Assembly (NCBI GenBank): GCA_018402425.1
Contig: JAGYIZ010000010.1
Span: 1 to 59,304, forward strand
Length of the DNA stretch: 59,304 bases
Direction of reading: 5' to 3'
Source of the DNA: Candidatus Atribacteria bacterium
Lineage (GTDB): Bacteria; Atribacterota; Phoenicimicrobiia; Phoenicimicrobiales; Stramentimicrobiaceae
Part shown: one piece after another, positions 9,456 to 18,483 of the stretch
Layout: each line of letters starts with the position of its first letter
Position numbering within the stretch: the stretch's first letter is position 1
Position numbers and translations under genes: made by a program
The notes under the pieces: generated by a model
Told to the model about the DNA's origin: nothing
What the model saw: the letters and a program-made list of their open reading frames with translations, nothing else
Databases searched by the model: none

Positions 9456-11507
9456 ATGAAAATAAATACGATATGTCGTTTATGTTCTGCCTGCTGTCCG
9501 GTTGAAGTGAGTATTGAAAATGGAAGACTTGTTTCTGTCCAGAGGGTAAAGAGATATCCTGATAGCATCCATCAGGTTTGCCCTAAAGCCCAGGCTGCTG
9601 CCGAAATTATCTACTCATCAAAAAGATTGAACAAGCCTAAAATGAGAACAAAAGAGGGGACATTGCAGGATATATCTTGGGAAACAGCATTTGATTTTAT
9701 CTGTTTTAAAATGAAGGAAATAAAAGAAAATTATGGTGCAGAAGCATTGGGCTGGTTAAGAGGCCAGGCTTCAGATTGGGGCGGACCATGGCAATATGTT
9801 ATGCGCTTGATGCATGCATTTGGTTCACCCAATGCGATTGGCAATGGTTCGGTTTGTCATGCAGGAAGGGAAGCATTACAAACATTTACCTATGGAGATA
9901 TGAGCAGCCCTGATTATAAAAATTCAAAATGTATCATTTGCTGGGGGAGAAATGATCAGGATACCAATCCTACTGCATATGAAGATTTATTGTATGCCAG
10001 AAGCAAGGGGGCAAAATTAGTGGTTATTGATCCGGTTAAAACACCGCTGGCAACAAAAGCCGATATCTGGCTACAGATTAAACCCGGTACTGATGGATTT
10101 TTAGCTATGGCCATGATGAACTGGATTATCAAAAATGATTTATTTGACCATGAATTTGTAAAAAATTACACAGTCGGATTTAATTTTCTAAAAAAGGAAG
10201 TTGAAGATTATTCACCCGAGAAAATATCAAAAGTGGTGCAAATACCAACAGATAAAATGATTAAGGCTGTTAAATTGTATACGAATAATCGGCCTGCATG
10301 TATTGGTGAAGGAAATGGTCTGGATATGCATTGTCAGGTTTCCCAGGTGACCAGAGCGCTTGCGATATTAAGAGCTATTAGTGGTAACCTAGACCGCAGA
10401 GGCGGGGATTTAATTCCTCAGCCTGTTAAAATTAAGAATTATCAATTAAGGACATCATTTTGGAAAGAACCTACCCCAATCAGTATCGAATACCCATTAT
10501 TCAGTCAGTATAGTGAAAAAAGAGGGATTCATGCCATGGGTGTTTTGACTGATGCAATACTCGAAGAAAAACCCTATCCTATTAAAGGTCTTATTATCCA
10601 GGGAGCGAATCCGATAGTGACTATGGCTAATGTTAATCGAGTTAAGAAGGCATTTAGGAAATTGAATTTTTTGGCAGTTATAGACCCTATGATGACACAA
10701 ACTGCTGAATTTGCTGATATTATATTGCCAGCGAGTTTTTCTTTTGAACAAACCATGATTAGCAACAATGCATTGTCGGGCAATAATCTAAGATTACAGA
10801 AAAAGGTTATTGAACCATGGGAAAAGAGCCTGCCTGACTGGGAGATTATTTTTCGAATTGCCCAAAGATTAGGGTTCGAAAAAGAGTTCCCCTGGAAAAG
10901 TGTGGAAGAGGCTATTGATGACCAGCTTCAGCCATCTGGCATAACAGTAAAAGAATTGAACAAAAGTCCGGAAGGTATTTCGTTAGAGAAAGTCCGATAT
11001 CAAAAATACCTGCAGGAGGGATTTAAGACACCTTCTAAAAAAGTAGAAATTGAGTCTTCTTTGCTTAAGAAATACGGTTATCCGGCTATTCCTGAATTTT
11101 GGGATAGTTTTTCCTACCAGGGACCTTCTTTTTACGAGAAAAGAGATCATTATCCATTAATAGGGTTAAGCGGCAGAAGATCTAATAATTTTGTCCATTC
11201 CCAATTCAGACATATAAAGTCTTTAAGAGAGAAAGGAAGCAATCCTATTGTTGATATTCATCCTCAAGATGCAAAAGAAAGAAACATTAATCAAGATGAT
11301 TCAATAATAATTAGCACCCCCAATGGCAGTATTAAAATAAGAGCAGGAATAAGTTCTATTGTTGTACCGGGTACAGTACGAATTGCCTGGGGCTGGGGTG
11401 AATATAGCGAAAAATATAATCTTAATCTATTAACTGATGACAGTTTGAAAGATCCTATAACCAGCACTACCTCCAATCGGGTATTTATGCCAGATAAAAA
11501 AGATTAA
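9456..11507 (+). CDS. Molybdopterin (bis-MGD) oxidoreductase with N-terminal 4Fe-4S site
   Basis: 683 residues, DMSO-reductase superfamily. The N terminus has a Cys pattern C7-x2-C10-x3-C14-x27-C42 for one 4Fe-4S cluster. The pterin-binding regions follow, with a candidate molybdenum ligand in GSVCHAGREA (~residue 135), and the C-terminal molydopterin dinucleotide domain starts near HYPLIGLSGRR. No Tat signal is visible, which suggests a cytoplasmic enzyme, and no partner iron-sulfur or membrane subunit is encoded beside it. It is the third gene of the T-box/TRAP operon, 14 bases after the permease, so I infer that it acts on the imported compound or a product of it. The substrate cannot be read from the sequence; formate dehydrogenase is less likely given the lack of partners. 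Confidence 0.85.
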   Translation: MKINTICRLCSACCPVEVSIENGRLVSVQRVKRYPDSIHQVCPKAQAAAEIIYSSKRLNKPKMRTKEGTLQDISWETAFDFICFKMKEIKENYGAEALGWLRGQASDWGGPWQYVMRLMHAFGSPNAIGNGSVCHAGREALQTFTYGDMSSPDYKNSKCIICWGRNDQDTNPTAYEDLLYARSKGAKLVVIDPVKTPLATKADIWLQIKPGTDGFLAMAMMNWIIKNDLFDHEFVKNYTVGFNFLKKEVEDYSPEKISKVVQIPTDKMIKAVKLYTNNRPACIGEGNGLDMHCQVSQVTRALAILRAISGNLDRRGGDLIPQPVKIKNYQLRTSFWKEPTPISIEYPLFSQYSEKRGIHAMGVLTDAILEEKPYPIKGLIIQGANPIVTMANVNRVKKAFRKLNFLAVIDPMMTQTAEFADIILPASFSFEQTMISNNALSGNNLRLQKKVIEPWEKSLPDWEIIFRIAQRLGFEKEFPWKSVEEAIDDQLQPSGITVKELNKSPEGISLEKVRYQKYLQEGFKTPSKKVEIESSLLKKYGYPAIPEFWDSFSYQGPSFYEKRDHYPLIGLSGRRSNNFVHSQFRHIKSLREKGSNPIVDIHPQDAKERNINQDDSIIISTPNGSIKIRAGISSIVVPGTVRIAWGWGEYSEKYNLNLLTDDSLKDPITSTTSNRVFMPDKKD

Positions 11508-11542
11508 TAACAATGAACTTTAAAATTAATATTATAAAATAT

Positions 11543-12151
11543 TTAGAATAGGAAGTCTGTTAATTTGACAGCAGTGTAAGCTAAAAGAAGAGCCAACAGC
11601 AAATTCACTGTCTTTTTTACCTTATCCCGATATAAAAAGCGGCTTATTAATGTTCCAAACGAAGCCCAGAGCAGAAGTGATAGGAATCCGATTGAAGCCA
11701 GAATAAAGGCAAATAGAACGATAAATCGAGGGATATCAATTATCGAATATAGAAAAGCCGAATAAAGTGTTAAAGCATAAATAATACCTTTTGGGTTTAG
11801 AAATTGTAATAAAAAGCCATGACTGAAACTAAAGGGCTGTACCTGTTGATTGTTTTGTTGAAAAGAATAATCTGCCTTGAGAATGCTATAGGCTAAAAAC
11901 AGGATATAAGCGGCTCCAATCCAGCGCATGATTGGTTCCAGGTCAGGTATAGTTTTCAGTAATATATTTGAAAAGAAACCAGCGAGCAGTAAAACTGAAA
12001 CGAATCCAAAGAAAATGCCATACAGGAAACCCATTGACTTTTTCAAACCAAAATTGATTGCCATAGAGGTGCAGGCGATATTGTTTGGTCCGGGTGTGAA
12101 AGTAGTAATAAAAACAAAGGGAATCAGAGAGACAAAATCAATGCTTTCCAT
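11543..12151 (-). CDS. LysE/RhtB family exporter
   Basis: 202 residues with six hydrophobic segments and the family hallmark TTFTPGPNNIACTSMA near residue 15-30. The family exports amino acids and related metabolites across the inner membrane. It is convergent with the T-box operon, whose last gene ends 36 bases away. Its product could relieve an amino-acid excess, which would fit next to a tRNA-controlled importer, but that is inference; relatives have many substrates. Confidence 0.88.
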   Translation of the reverse strand: MESIDFVSLIPFVFITTFTPGPNNIACTSMAINFGLKKSMGFLYGIFFGFVSVLLLAGFFSNILLKTIPDLEPIMRWIGAAYILFLAYSILKADYSFQQNNQQVQPFSFSHGFLLQFLNPKGIIYALTLYSAFLYSIIDIPRFIVLFAFILASIGFLSLLLWASFGTLISRFLYRDKVKKTVNLLLALLLAYTAVKLTDFLF

Positions 12152-12220
12152 ATCTGCTCACAATTCTTTGGAATTGTTATGCATATTACAGGAAAGAAGT
12201 CGCTATGTCAATAGTGAATA

Positions 12221-12412
12221 ACTGCCATCCACCATGCCGGACTTGCTTGTTTGACCTATACTCCGCCTAAAATTGGTTTTTTAAATCAAATATTAAATAG
12301 GCCTACCAATGAACGCCCGTTTATGATTTTAGTAGTTGGTTACCCTTCAAAAAATATCATGATACCAATGATATCAAAGAAAAAATTTGACAAAATTGCT
12401 CAATTTATTTGA
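12221..12412 (+). pseudogene. C-terminal remnant of a nitroreductase-family gene
   Basis: An open frame without start codon, closed upstream by TAG and TGA at 12212-12217 and ending with TGA at 12410-12412. It translates as TAIHHAGLACLTYTPPKIGF followed by NERPFMILVVGYP and ISKKKFDKIAQFI. This matches the last ~63 residues of nitroreductase-like flavoproteins, whose full length is about 200-280. No other part of the gene is visible upstream, where lysE begins. The rest of the space before the next gene holds the dispersed repeat and a promoter. Confidence 0.65.
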
Positions 12413-12448
12413 TTTTATTAGTGAAAATATTTCATGATATTAATTTTA

Positions 12449-12602
12449 TTTAAACATAAAAACCACCTTCTAAGAAGGCGGTAATGGTTAAATAAATGGT
12501 TTTACCATAAAAAGATTAAGATAAGATAGATGACAATTTTTCACCTGAAGTCCTAAGTTGGAAGTTCTTCAAGACACCCACTATGCGGGTGTGATATTTA
12601 CT
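12449..12602 (+). repeat. Dispersed intergenic repeat, copy 1 (short form)
   Basis: Shares with copies at 18195, 25094 and 31979 an ordered set of blocks: a long hairpin with AACCACCTTC/GAAGGCGGT arms, a small palindrome ATGGTTTTACCAT, the block CACCTGAA-TCCTAA, and an end hairpin ACCC-ACTAT-GCGGGT followed by GATATTTACT. The short form lacks about 110 bases found in the long form between the third and fourth blocks. A promoter for the next gene lies downstream of this copy, so here it need not be transcribed with that gene. Confidence 0.8.
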
Positions 12603-12646
12603 TCTGTGAAAGCAAAATAAAATTAAAGTTCATAAGTATAGATGAC

Positions 12647-12674
12647 TTGCTTTATTTTGAATGAGTGTTACAAT
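12647..12674 (+). promoter_or_regulatory. Putative sigma-70 promoter of the ABC importer
   Basis: TTGCTT (12647-12652), 16-base spacer, TACAAT (12669-12674), 70 bases before the start codon at 12745. Confidence 0.5.
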
Positions 12675-12744
12675 TATAAAAATAATAACACTGATTTATA
12701 AATCTATATTAGAATATTAGAATAATTTTATTGGAGGCTTTGCC

Positions 12745-13830
12745 ATGTTGCATAAAAAAAAGATTTTTATTATTACTATTAGCTTATTGTTAATGAGCAT
12801 TTTTAGCATTTTTTGTTCAGCAGATGAAAGGAAGATAATTGATACATTAGACAGAGAAGTAACAATACCAAAAGAAATAAGCAGAATTCTTGCTGTCGGT
12901 AGTTCTCTTAGAGAGGTTGTTTCTTTTGATGTAGTAGACAAGGTGGTAGGAATTGAATTTAGAGAAAAATCCGAAACCGATGAAAAAGGTGCTCCCCAGG
13001 GATCAGATTTGCCCTACATGTTAGCTTTTCCGGAGCTTTATGATTTACCGGTAGTTAATGTGGGGGTAGGAGGGAGTGGTTTTAACCATGAAATAATAAT
13101 AAAGCTAAATCCTGATATTATATTTATTGGGGCAAGCAGTGCACAACAGGTGAATGATTTAGAGAGTAAAACAAAAATTCCGGTTATTGCTTTGTATACA
13201 GATCCTATAGGAACCCCGGAACAGGATAAATTATTCTACAAATCTTTACAGGTTATTGGTAAAACCCTTGGAAAAGAACAACGAGCCAAAGAGCTGATTA
13301 ATATCATAGAAGAGTACTCCCAGGACCTTCATGAGCGAACAAAGAATATTCCTGATGAGCAAAAATTATCCGCCTATATAGGTGGTAGGGCTTTTTTTGG
13401 TTCACACGGGCTTAGCGGAACCGACCCGCAATGGCCTCCATTCAGCTGGGCAAATGTAATCAATGTTGCCCATGAATTGTCAGATATGAGTTCCGGCTTG
13501 AATATTGATAAGGAAGCACTGGTAGGTTGGAATCCAGGTGTAATCTTTATATCACCTGTTTCATTGACTATTATAGAAAATGAATTGAAGTCCAGTCCGT
13601 TTAAAGAATTAAAAGCTGTTCAGGAGAATAAGGTACATAATATTTTACCCTATTGCTGGTATGCATATAATAAGGAAAATGCGATTGCAGATGCCTATTA
13701 TGTAGGGAAGGTAATGTATCCGGATAAATTTCAAGACATTGATATTGATCTGGTACTCAGGTGCATTGAAATTTATAAGAAATTTTATGGTGATAGTAGT
13801 AAGCAGGCTTATTATGAACTAAAAAGATAA
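12745..13830 (+). CDS. ABC importer substrate-binding protein (cobalamin/iron-chelate type)
   Basis: 361 residues with an N-terminal signal peptide (MLHKKKIFIITISLLLMSIF, then CSADE; the Cys could be a lipobox-like site but the preceding residues fit poorly). The mature protein is a periplasmic-binding-fold protein of the FecB/BtuF group (RILAVGSSLREVVSFDVVDKV; IIIKLNPDIIFIG). It should capture a metal chelate and pass it to the FecCD permease encoded next. A cobalamin riboswitch, TonB-dependent receptor and tonB genes follow in the same region, which favours corrinoid uptake, but siderophore or other metal-chelate uptake remains possible. GGAGG precedes the ATG by 14 bases. Confidence 0.88.
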   Translation: MLHKKKIFIITISLLLMSIFSIFCSADERKIIDTLDREVTIPKEISRILAVGSSLREVVSFDVVDKVVGIEFREKSETDEKGAPQGSDLPYMLAFPELYDLPVVNVGVGGSGFNHEIIIKLNPDIIFIGASSAQQVNDLESKTKIPVIALYTDPIGTPEQDKLFYKSLQVIGKTLGKEQRAKELINIIEEYSQDLHERTKNIPDEQKLSAYIGGRAFFGSHGLSGTDPQWPPFSWANVINVAHELSDMSSGLNIDKEALVGWNPGVIFISPVSLTIIENELKSSPFKELKAVQENKVHNILPYCWYAYNKENAIADAYYVGKVMYPDKFQDIDIDLVLRCIEIYKKFYGDSSKQAYYELKR

Positions 13831-13890
13831 ATATAGTGCCTTCAAAAAATTTGAATAAAGAAAGAGAATAGTAAGGATAATTGATAGATA

Positions 13891-14940
13891 TTGACTAAAA
13901 ATATTACTGAAAAATACGCAGAATTGAATAGAAAAAAAATATTGATTGGACTTGCTTTACTTGCTTCCTTATTTTTGTTTAGCCTGTATTCATTATCAAT
14001 AGGAGGATACAAGCTAGCATTAAGTCAAATCTATATGGCTTTAATTGGACAAGGTGAGGCTTCGGCTAATTTAATTATTTGGAATATACGTTTACCGAGA
14101 ATCATAGCGGCGATTATTGCAGGAATATCTTTAGCGGTTTCAGGAGCTGTTATGCAATGTACTTTAAGAAATCCGCTTGCCTCTCCTTATACCATCGGGA
14201 TATCCCATGGGGCAATGTTCGGAGCTGCTTTTGCTATCATATTATTCGGAATTGGTGGGGCAGAAAGCACAGGAGAAATATTTATCAATAGTCCCTACTT
14301 GGTAACCATTTTTGCATTTCTCGGGTCTTTTATGGCAGCTTTAGTAATACTTCTATTGGCAAAGCTAAGGAAATTTACCCCCGAAGCAATGATTTTAGCT
14401 GGAATTGCCATGGGTTCTCTGTTTTCAGCAGGGACGATGGTTATACAATATTTTGCCAATGACTTGCAGTTAGCCTCTATGGTTTACTGGACTTTTGGAG
14501 ATTTGGGCAGACCACTTTGGGCTGAAGTTGGCATTATGGCTATTGTTATGTTTATTTCTTTAATATATTTTATCTATAAACGCTGGGATTATAATGCATT
14601 GGAAAGTGGTGAAGAAAGCGCAAAATCATTGGGAGTGAATACAGAGAAAACAAGATTAGTGAGTATGCTTATAGCATCACTTTTGGTTTCAGTCAATGTG
14701 GCATTTTTGGGTATAATCGGATTTGTGGGATTAATATGTCCTCATTTAATAAGGATATTAATAGGAGGAGATTATAGGTTCCTAATTCCCATATCTGCCT
14801 TATTTGGTGCAATTCTATTGCTAGTTTCGGACACCATTGCCAGAACAATTATATCCCCGATTGTATTGCCTGTCGGTATATTAACATCCTTTATGGGAGC
14901 CCCTTTGTTTCTGTATTTGCTGATAAAAATGTATAAATAA
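13891..14940 (+). CDS. FecCD/BtuC-type ABC importer permease
   Basis: 349 residues with about nine or ten hydrophobic helices and the FecCD-family segments RLPRIIAAIIAGISLAVSGA, NPLASPYTIGISHGAMFGAA and FIGFVGLICPHLIRILIGGDY. The family forms homodimeric inner-membrane channels for vitamin B12, heme or siderophores. The start is a TTG at 13891 (MTKNITEKYAEL); a weak AAGGA lies upstream, and no in-frame ATG is nearer the membrane part, so the start is uncertain. It lies 60 bases after the binding-protein gene and about 100 before the ATPase gene. Confidence 0.92.
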   Translation: MTKNITEKYAELNRKKILIGLALLASLFLFSLYSLSIGGYKLALSQIYMALIGQGEASANLIIWNIRLPRIIAAIIAGISLAVSGAVMQCTLRNPLASPYTIGISHGAMFGAAFAIILFGIGGAESTGEIFINSPYLVTIFAFLGSFMAALVILLLAKLRKFTPEAMILAGIAMGSLFSAGTMVIQYFANDLQLASMVYWTFGDLGRPLWAEVGIMAIVMFISLIYFIYKRWDYNALESGEESAKSLGVNTEKTRLVSMLIASLLVSVNVAFLGIIGFVGLICPHLIRILIGGDYRFLIPISALFGAILLLVSDTIARTIISPIVLPVGILTSFMGAPLFLYLLIKMYK

Positions 14941-15038
14941 TAGATTATTCGGAAGCATAATTAAAATAAAATAAAAAAAATTAATTATGAGTGATATAAT
15001 AAGGGAAGAATAAAGTAAAAAATAGGGAGATTTCTATC

Positions 15039-15791
15039 ATGATTCTTTCGGTTGACGATGTTGAATTCTCATATCAAAGTAAAAGTGTTTTAAAGAATGT
15101 AAAATTTAAAGTAAATAAAGGTGAGGTTGTCTCTATACTTGGTGTCAATGGTGCCGGGAAGTCTACCCTTTTAAAGTGTGTTAATAGAATGCTGAAACCC
15201 AAAAAAGGGGCAATATTAATTGACAATTTTAATCTTAATACACTTAATAGTGAAGAAATTGCCAGAAAAATGGCCTATGTTTCACAGAGTGTTAATGGTA
15301 ATTATATAAATGTCTTCGATGCTGTATTGTTGGGTAGAAAGCCACATATAAAATGGGAAGTTTCGAAAAAAGACCTTGAGATAACCGGTAATGTTTTACG
15401 GCTTATGAATCTTGAAGAGCACGCCTTGAGATATACCAAAGAGCTGAGCGGTGGAGAGCTGCAGAAAGTAGTTATTGCCAGAGCATTAGTTCAGGAACCC
15501 CAGATACTCCTGTTAGATGAACCAACCAATAACCTTGATTTGAAAAATCAAATGGCAGTAATGAAAATTATAAGGGATATTTCCAAATCTCAAAATATTT
15601 CTTCTATTGTTGTCATGCATGATTTAAATCTTACTTTGAGATTTTCTGATAAGTTTATTATGTTAAAAGATGGGATGATTTATTCCAAAGGTAATAGTGA
15701 TGTCATTAACTCTAAAAATATACTGGCAGTATATGATGTCAATGCTTATGTCGATAATTATAACGGAATACCCATTGTGGTTCTGGCATAG
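15039..15791 (+). CDS. ABC importer ATPase (FecE/BtuD type)
   Basis: 250 residues, a single ABC domain. Walker [10 protein letters not shown] (~residue 35), Q-loop YVSQSV, signature LSGGELQKV (~136), Walker [13 protein letters not shown] and H-loop VVMHDLN are all present. It should energise the preceding permease for corrinoid or chelate uptake. GGGAGA precedes the ATG. The 98-base space before it shows no terminator, so the three ABC genes are likely one operon, ending before the riboswitch promoter. Confidence 0.93.
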   Translation: MILSVDDVEFSYQSKSVLKNVKFKVNKGEVVSILGVNGAGKSTLLKCVNRMLKPKKGAILIDNFNLNTLNSEEIARKMAYVSQSVNGNYINVFDAVLLGRKPHIKWEVSKKDLEITGNVLRLMNLEEHALRYTKELSGGELQKVVIARALVQEPQILLLDEPTNNLDLKNQMAVMKIIRDISKSQNISSIVVMHDLNLTLRFSDKFIMLKDGMIYSKGNSDVINSKNILAVYDVNAYVDNYNGIPIVVLA

Positions 15792-15857
15792 CAAACTAAA
15801 AAAATATTAAAAAATAAGTCAAGAATACAAAACGGTTTAAATATAATCAAAAATATA

Positions 15858-15886
15858 TTGTGATTCATTTTACCGTATGTTAAAAT
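15858..15886 (+). promoter_or_regulatory. Putative promoter of the cobalamin-riboswitch transcript
   Basis: TTGTGA (15858-15863), 17-base spacer, TAAAAT (15881-15886). Placed 30 bases before the aptamer. Confidence 0.55.
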
Positions 15887-15914
15887 AACTTAAATAAAAA
15901 TTGAATAAAGTTGT

Positions 15915-16171
15915 CTTGCAATGATGGTTCTTGTTTGATTAAAAAGGAAAACGGTGCAAAGCCGTTGCTGTTGTCGCATCTGTAACCAGCGTAACCCTGT
16001 ATCATTCACTGCCCAGCAGGTGGGAAGGATGATTCAAATAAAGGGCTGGGAGCCAGAAGACTTGCCATGATTGTCTGCTTGGGGTACCTCCGACATAGAG
16101 GGGAAGCAGGGATAAACCATTTTTGGTAAGTTCTACGAGCTGCCTTCTTGAAAGAGGAGGCAGCTTTTTTG
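15915..16171 (+). promoter_or_regulatory. Cobalamin riboswitch with intrinsic terminator
   Basis: The aptamer shows the class hallmarks: GATGGTTC at 15923-15930, the core GAAAACGGTGCAAAGCCGTTGC with its B12-box (about 15957-15968), and AGCCAGAAGACTTGCC near 16051-16066. An outer helix can form between CAATGATGG and CCATGATTG. A terminator hairpin AGCTGCCT/AGGCAGCT at 16138-16164 with a T run closes the leader. The arrangement indicates that bound corrinoid stops transcription of the receptor gene that starts at 16256. I see no equivalent aptamer before the ABC genes or the cob genes at 39 kb. Confidence 0.92.
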
Positions 16172-16255
16172 TTTTATAAAAATAAAAGGAGGATGATGTC
16201 TAAAAGGGACAATTTCGTGAAAATTATTAATTTTTAAAGGAGAGAAAAATAAAAA

Positions 16256-18148
16256 ATGCCAAGAAAATTCAAATTTGTTTTTATGTGTCTGCTAATTTGT
16301 ATTAGTATTTTTTCCATTTGTATGCAAGTCTTTGCTACCAAGCAACAGGAGCCATTATTTATTATGGAAGAGATTGTGGTTATTGCCTCAAAATATCCAG
16401 AAGATTTGCTGGATTCAATTGCTAGTGTAGAAGTAATTTCAAGAGAAGAAATTGCTATTTCCCAATCAGAAAACCTGGCCGGAATTATTAGAAACATAGC
16501 TGGTCTTGAGATAATGGACTATGGTTCTCAGGGAGATGTTAAGGCAATCAGTATTCGCGGTTCTTCACCGGAACAAGTCCTGATTATGATAGACGGTCAA
16601 GTGGTCAATGATCCGCAAACTGGCAAAATTGACCTGGGTTTGATTCCGTCAGATATGATTAAAAAGATTGAAGTATATCGGGGACCGGCTCCTGCCCTCT
16701 ATGGAGCCAATGCCTTAGGTGGCGTAATTAATATTATTACTAAAAGTGGGGAAGAGGAGAAAAAAGGAACAGCAGGGGTTAATTACGGGAGCTATTCCAC
16801 TCAAAAATACCAGGCTTCTTACCAGAATAAAAGCGATGATATGGGTTATTTTTTTACCGGTGGATATTATAAAACAGAAGGGGATCGAGAGAACAGCCAA
16901 TTAGATAAAGTTTCTTTAATGGGGAAAATTTCCAAAGAGGTTGACCAACAGACAGATTTGTATTTAGCCATTCGTTACCATGATTATCAAAGGGGATTAC
17001 CTGGTTCTCTTGATTACCCCACTCCCAATGCCCAGCAAGATGACCGGAATTTTAATTTGAATTTTAAATGGCAGAAAAGAGAAGAGGATAAAGACATCAA
17101 CATAATGGCCTGGTATGATTTTCACCGTCTTTATTATGACAATCCGGATGAATGGGGACACGCCGGGGCCAGTATTCATAAAACCCATACCATCGGGTTA
17201 TCTTTTGACAACACCCATTATAACTTCAGTTTTAATAATGAAAATATAGAAAGTGATCATACTTTTACCTGGGGTGGAGAGATTAAACAGCATTCGCTAG
17301 ATAGTACAGATATTGGAACTCAACAGGATTTAAATGGCGCAGTCTTTATTCAAGATGTCTGGCTACCGGCAGAGGAAAGGGATTTATCAATTACTGCAGG
17401 CTTGCGTTATGATTATCACCAAATCTTTGGGGGACAATTTAATCCCCGTATAGGAATTTCTTATCGTTTACAGGATGAGCTGAGCATTCATGCCTCTGTA
17501 GGCCGAGCTTATCGGGCACCTACTTATGATGATCTTTATTGGCCCGAAGATGGTTATGTAGGCGGTAACCCCAATTTATTACCGGAAACTGCCTGGGCTT
17601 ATGAGGTTGGATTGCATTTTATCAATGAAGAAGGAGACACTCAGGCTGAGCTAAATATCTTCCGAAAAAATGTCAATGATTTAATTAATTGGGCTACTGA
17701 TTCTGAAGGGGTCTGGCGTCCTTCTAATATCGGGTCAGCACGTGTTGGTGGAGCAGAGGTAATCCTAAAGAAAGAAATTGATGAACATTTTTTGGGGAAT
17801 ATTAATTATACCTATCTGAATGCCAGAGATCTTAATACAGACACACAATTAAAAGCAAAACATAAATATGGTTTAGGTTTGACCTATTTTAATCAGGTTG
17901 GCGATCATGAAGATGATTTTTCTATAGGTTTAGATGGTTATATTGTAACAGGTCGACCGGATAAACTGGAAAATTATTATTTATTTGATGGAAATATTAC
18001 CAGAGATGTGACTGTGGATGTGGAAACGAATAAAAAAGTTCAACTGAATTTTAGCATCAAAAATATACTAAATCAAAAGACTGAATTAGTCAGTGGTTAT
18101 CCTATTCAGGGAAGGACATTTATGGTGGGGATTCGCACCGATTTTTGA
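16256..18148 (+). CDS. btuB: TonB-dependent outer-membrane receptor, probable corrinoid receptor
   Basis: 630 residues: signal peptide (to about VFATK), a TonB-box-like MEEIVVIASK, a plug domain with DYGSQGDVKAISIRG and IEVYRGPAPALYGANALGG, then a 22-strand-type barrel (many alternating aromatic strands; GLRYDYHQIFGGQFNPRIGIS, SIHASVGRAYRAPTYDDLYW) ending in the terminal Phe of outer-membrane proteins. The length matches BtuB-like receptors. Control by the cobalamin riboswitch directly upstream is the strongest evidence that the ligand is a corrinoid; the protein fold alone would also fit siderophores. A strong terminator follows. tonB-exbB-exbD come next and should supply the energy. Confidence 0.9.
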   Translation: MPRKFKFVFMCLLICISIFSICMQVFATKQQEPLFIMEEIVVIASKYPEDLLDSIASVEVISREEIAISQSENLAGIIRNIAGLEIMDYGSQGDVKAISIRGSSPEQVLIMIDGQVVNDPQTGKIDLGLIPSDMIKKIEVYRGPAPALYGANALGGVINIITKSGEEEKKGTAGVNYGSYSTQKYQASYQNKSDDMGYFFTGGYYKTEGDRENSQLDKVSLMGKISKEVDQQTDLYLAIRYHDYQRGLPGSLDYPTPNAQQDDRNFNLNFKWQKREEDKDINIMAWYDFHRLYYDNPDEWGHAGASIHKTHTIGLSFDNTHYNFSFNNENIESDHTFTWGGEIKQHSLDSTDIGTQQDLNGAVFIQDVWLPAEERDLSITAGLRYDYHQIFGGQFNPRIGISYRLQDELSIHASVGRAYRAPTYDDLYWPEDGYVGGNPNLLPETAWAYEVGLHFINEEGDTQAELNIFRKNVNDLINWATDSEGVWRPSNIGSARVGGAEVILKKEIDEHFLGNINYTYLNARDLNTDTQLKAKHKYGLGLTYFNQVGDHEDDFSIGLDGYIVTGRPDKLENYYLFDGNITRDVTVDVETNKKVQLNFSIKNILNQKTELVSGYPIQGRTFMVGIRTDF

Positions 18149-18157
18149 TTAAATAAT

Positions 18158-18194
18158 AAAAGACAGAGACCAATCATATTGTCTCTGTCTTTTA
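18158..18194 (+). terminator. Intrinsic terminator after the TonB-dependent receptor
   Basis: AAAGACAGAGAC pairs with GTCTCTGTCTTT across a 10-base loop and ends in TTTTATTT. The dispersed repeat copy 2 begins in its T run. Confidence 0.88.
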
Positions 18195-18461
18195 TTTAAC
18201 CATAAAAAACCACCTTCTTTGAAAGTGGTAATGGTTAAATAAATTGGTTTTACCATAAAGATAAGGATGGGCTAACTGAAATATTTTTTACCTGAACTCC
18301 TAAATAAGGCAATATTAAATTTTGCTTGGATGGACTTGGTAAAAATAGTATAAAAGATTGCTAAGAGATCAAGAGAAAAGACTATAGAAAAACTGGATAA
18401 TAAAAGTTAAGCCCCTTTTAGAGGCTTAAAGCCACTCAGCTACGCGGGTGCGATATTTACT
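18195..18461 (+). repeat. Dispersed intergenic repeat, copy 2 (long form)
   Basis: Contains the blocks of the short form plus an insert of about 110 bases (18310-18425) that resembles the insert in copy 3 (AGATCAAGAGAAAAGA against AGACAAGAGAAAAGA). It ends with GCGGGTGCGATATTTACT only 22 bases before the tonB start, so the tonB promoter must lie within the repeat or transcription enters from upstream. TTGGAT-17-TATAAA at about 18329-18357 is a possible promoter inside the insert. Confidence 0.8.
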
Positions 18462-18483
18462 GGAATATTGAGAAGTGAAACAA

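Noticed and set aside
18195-18461. Known riboswitch class in the dispersed repeat
   Set aside because: I compared by eye with cobalamin, TPP, SAM, c-di-GMP, ZTP and M-box cores and found no match; copy 1 also lies upstream of a promoter.
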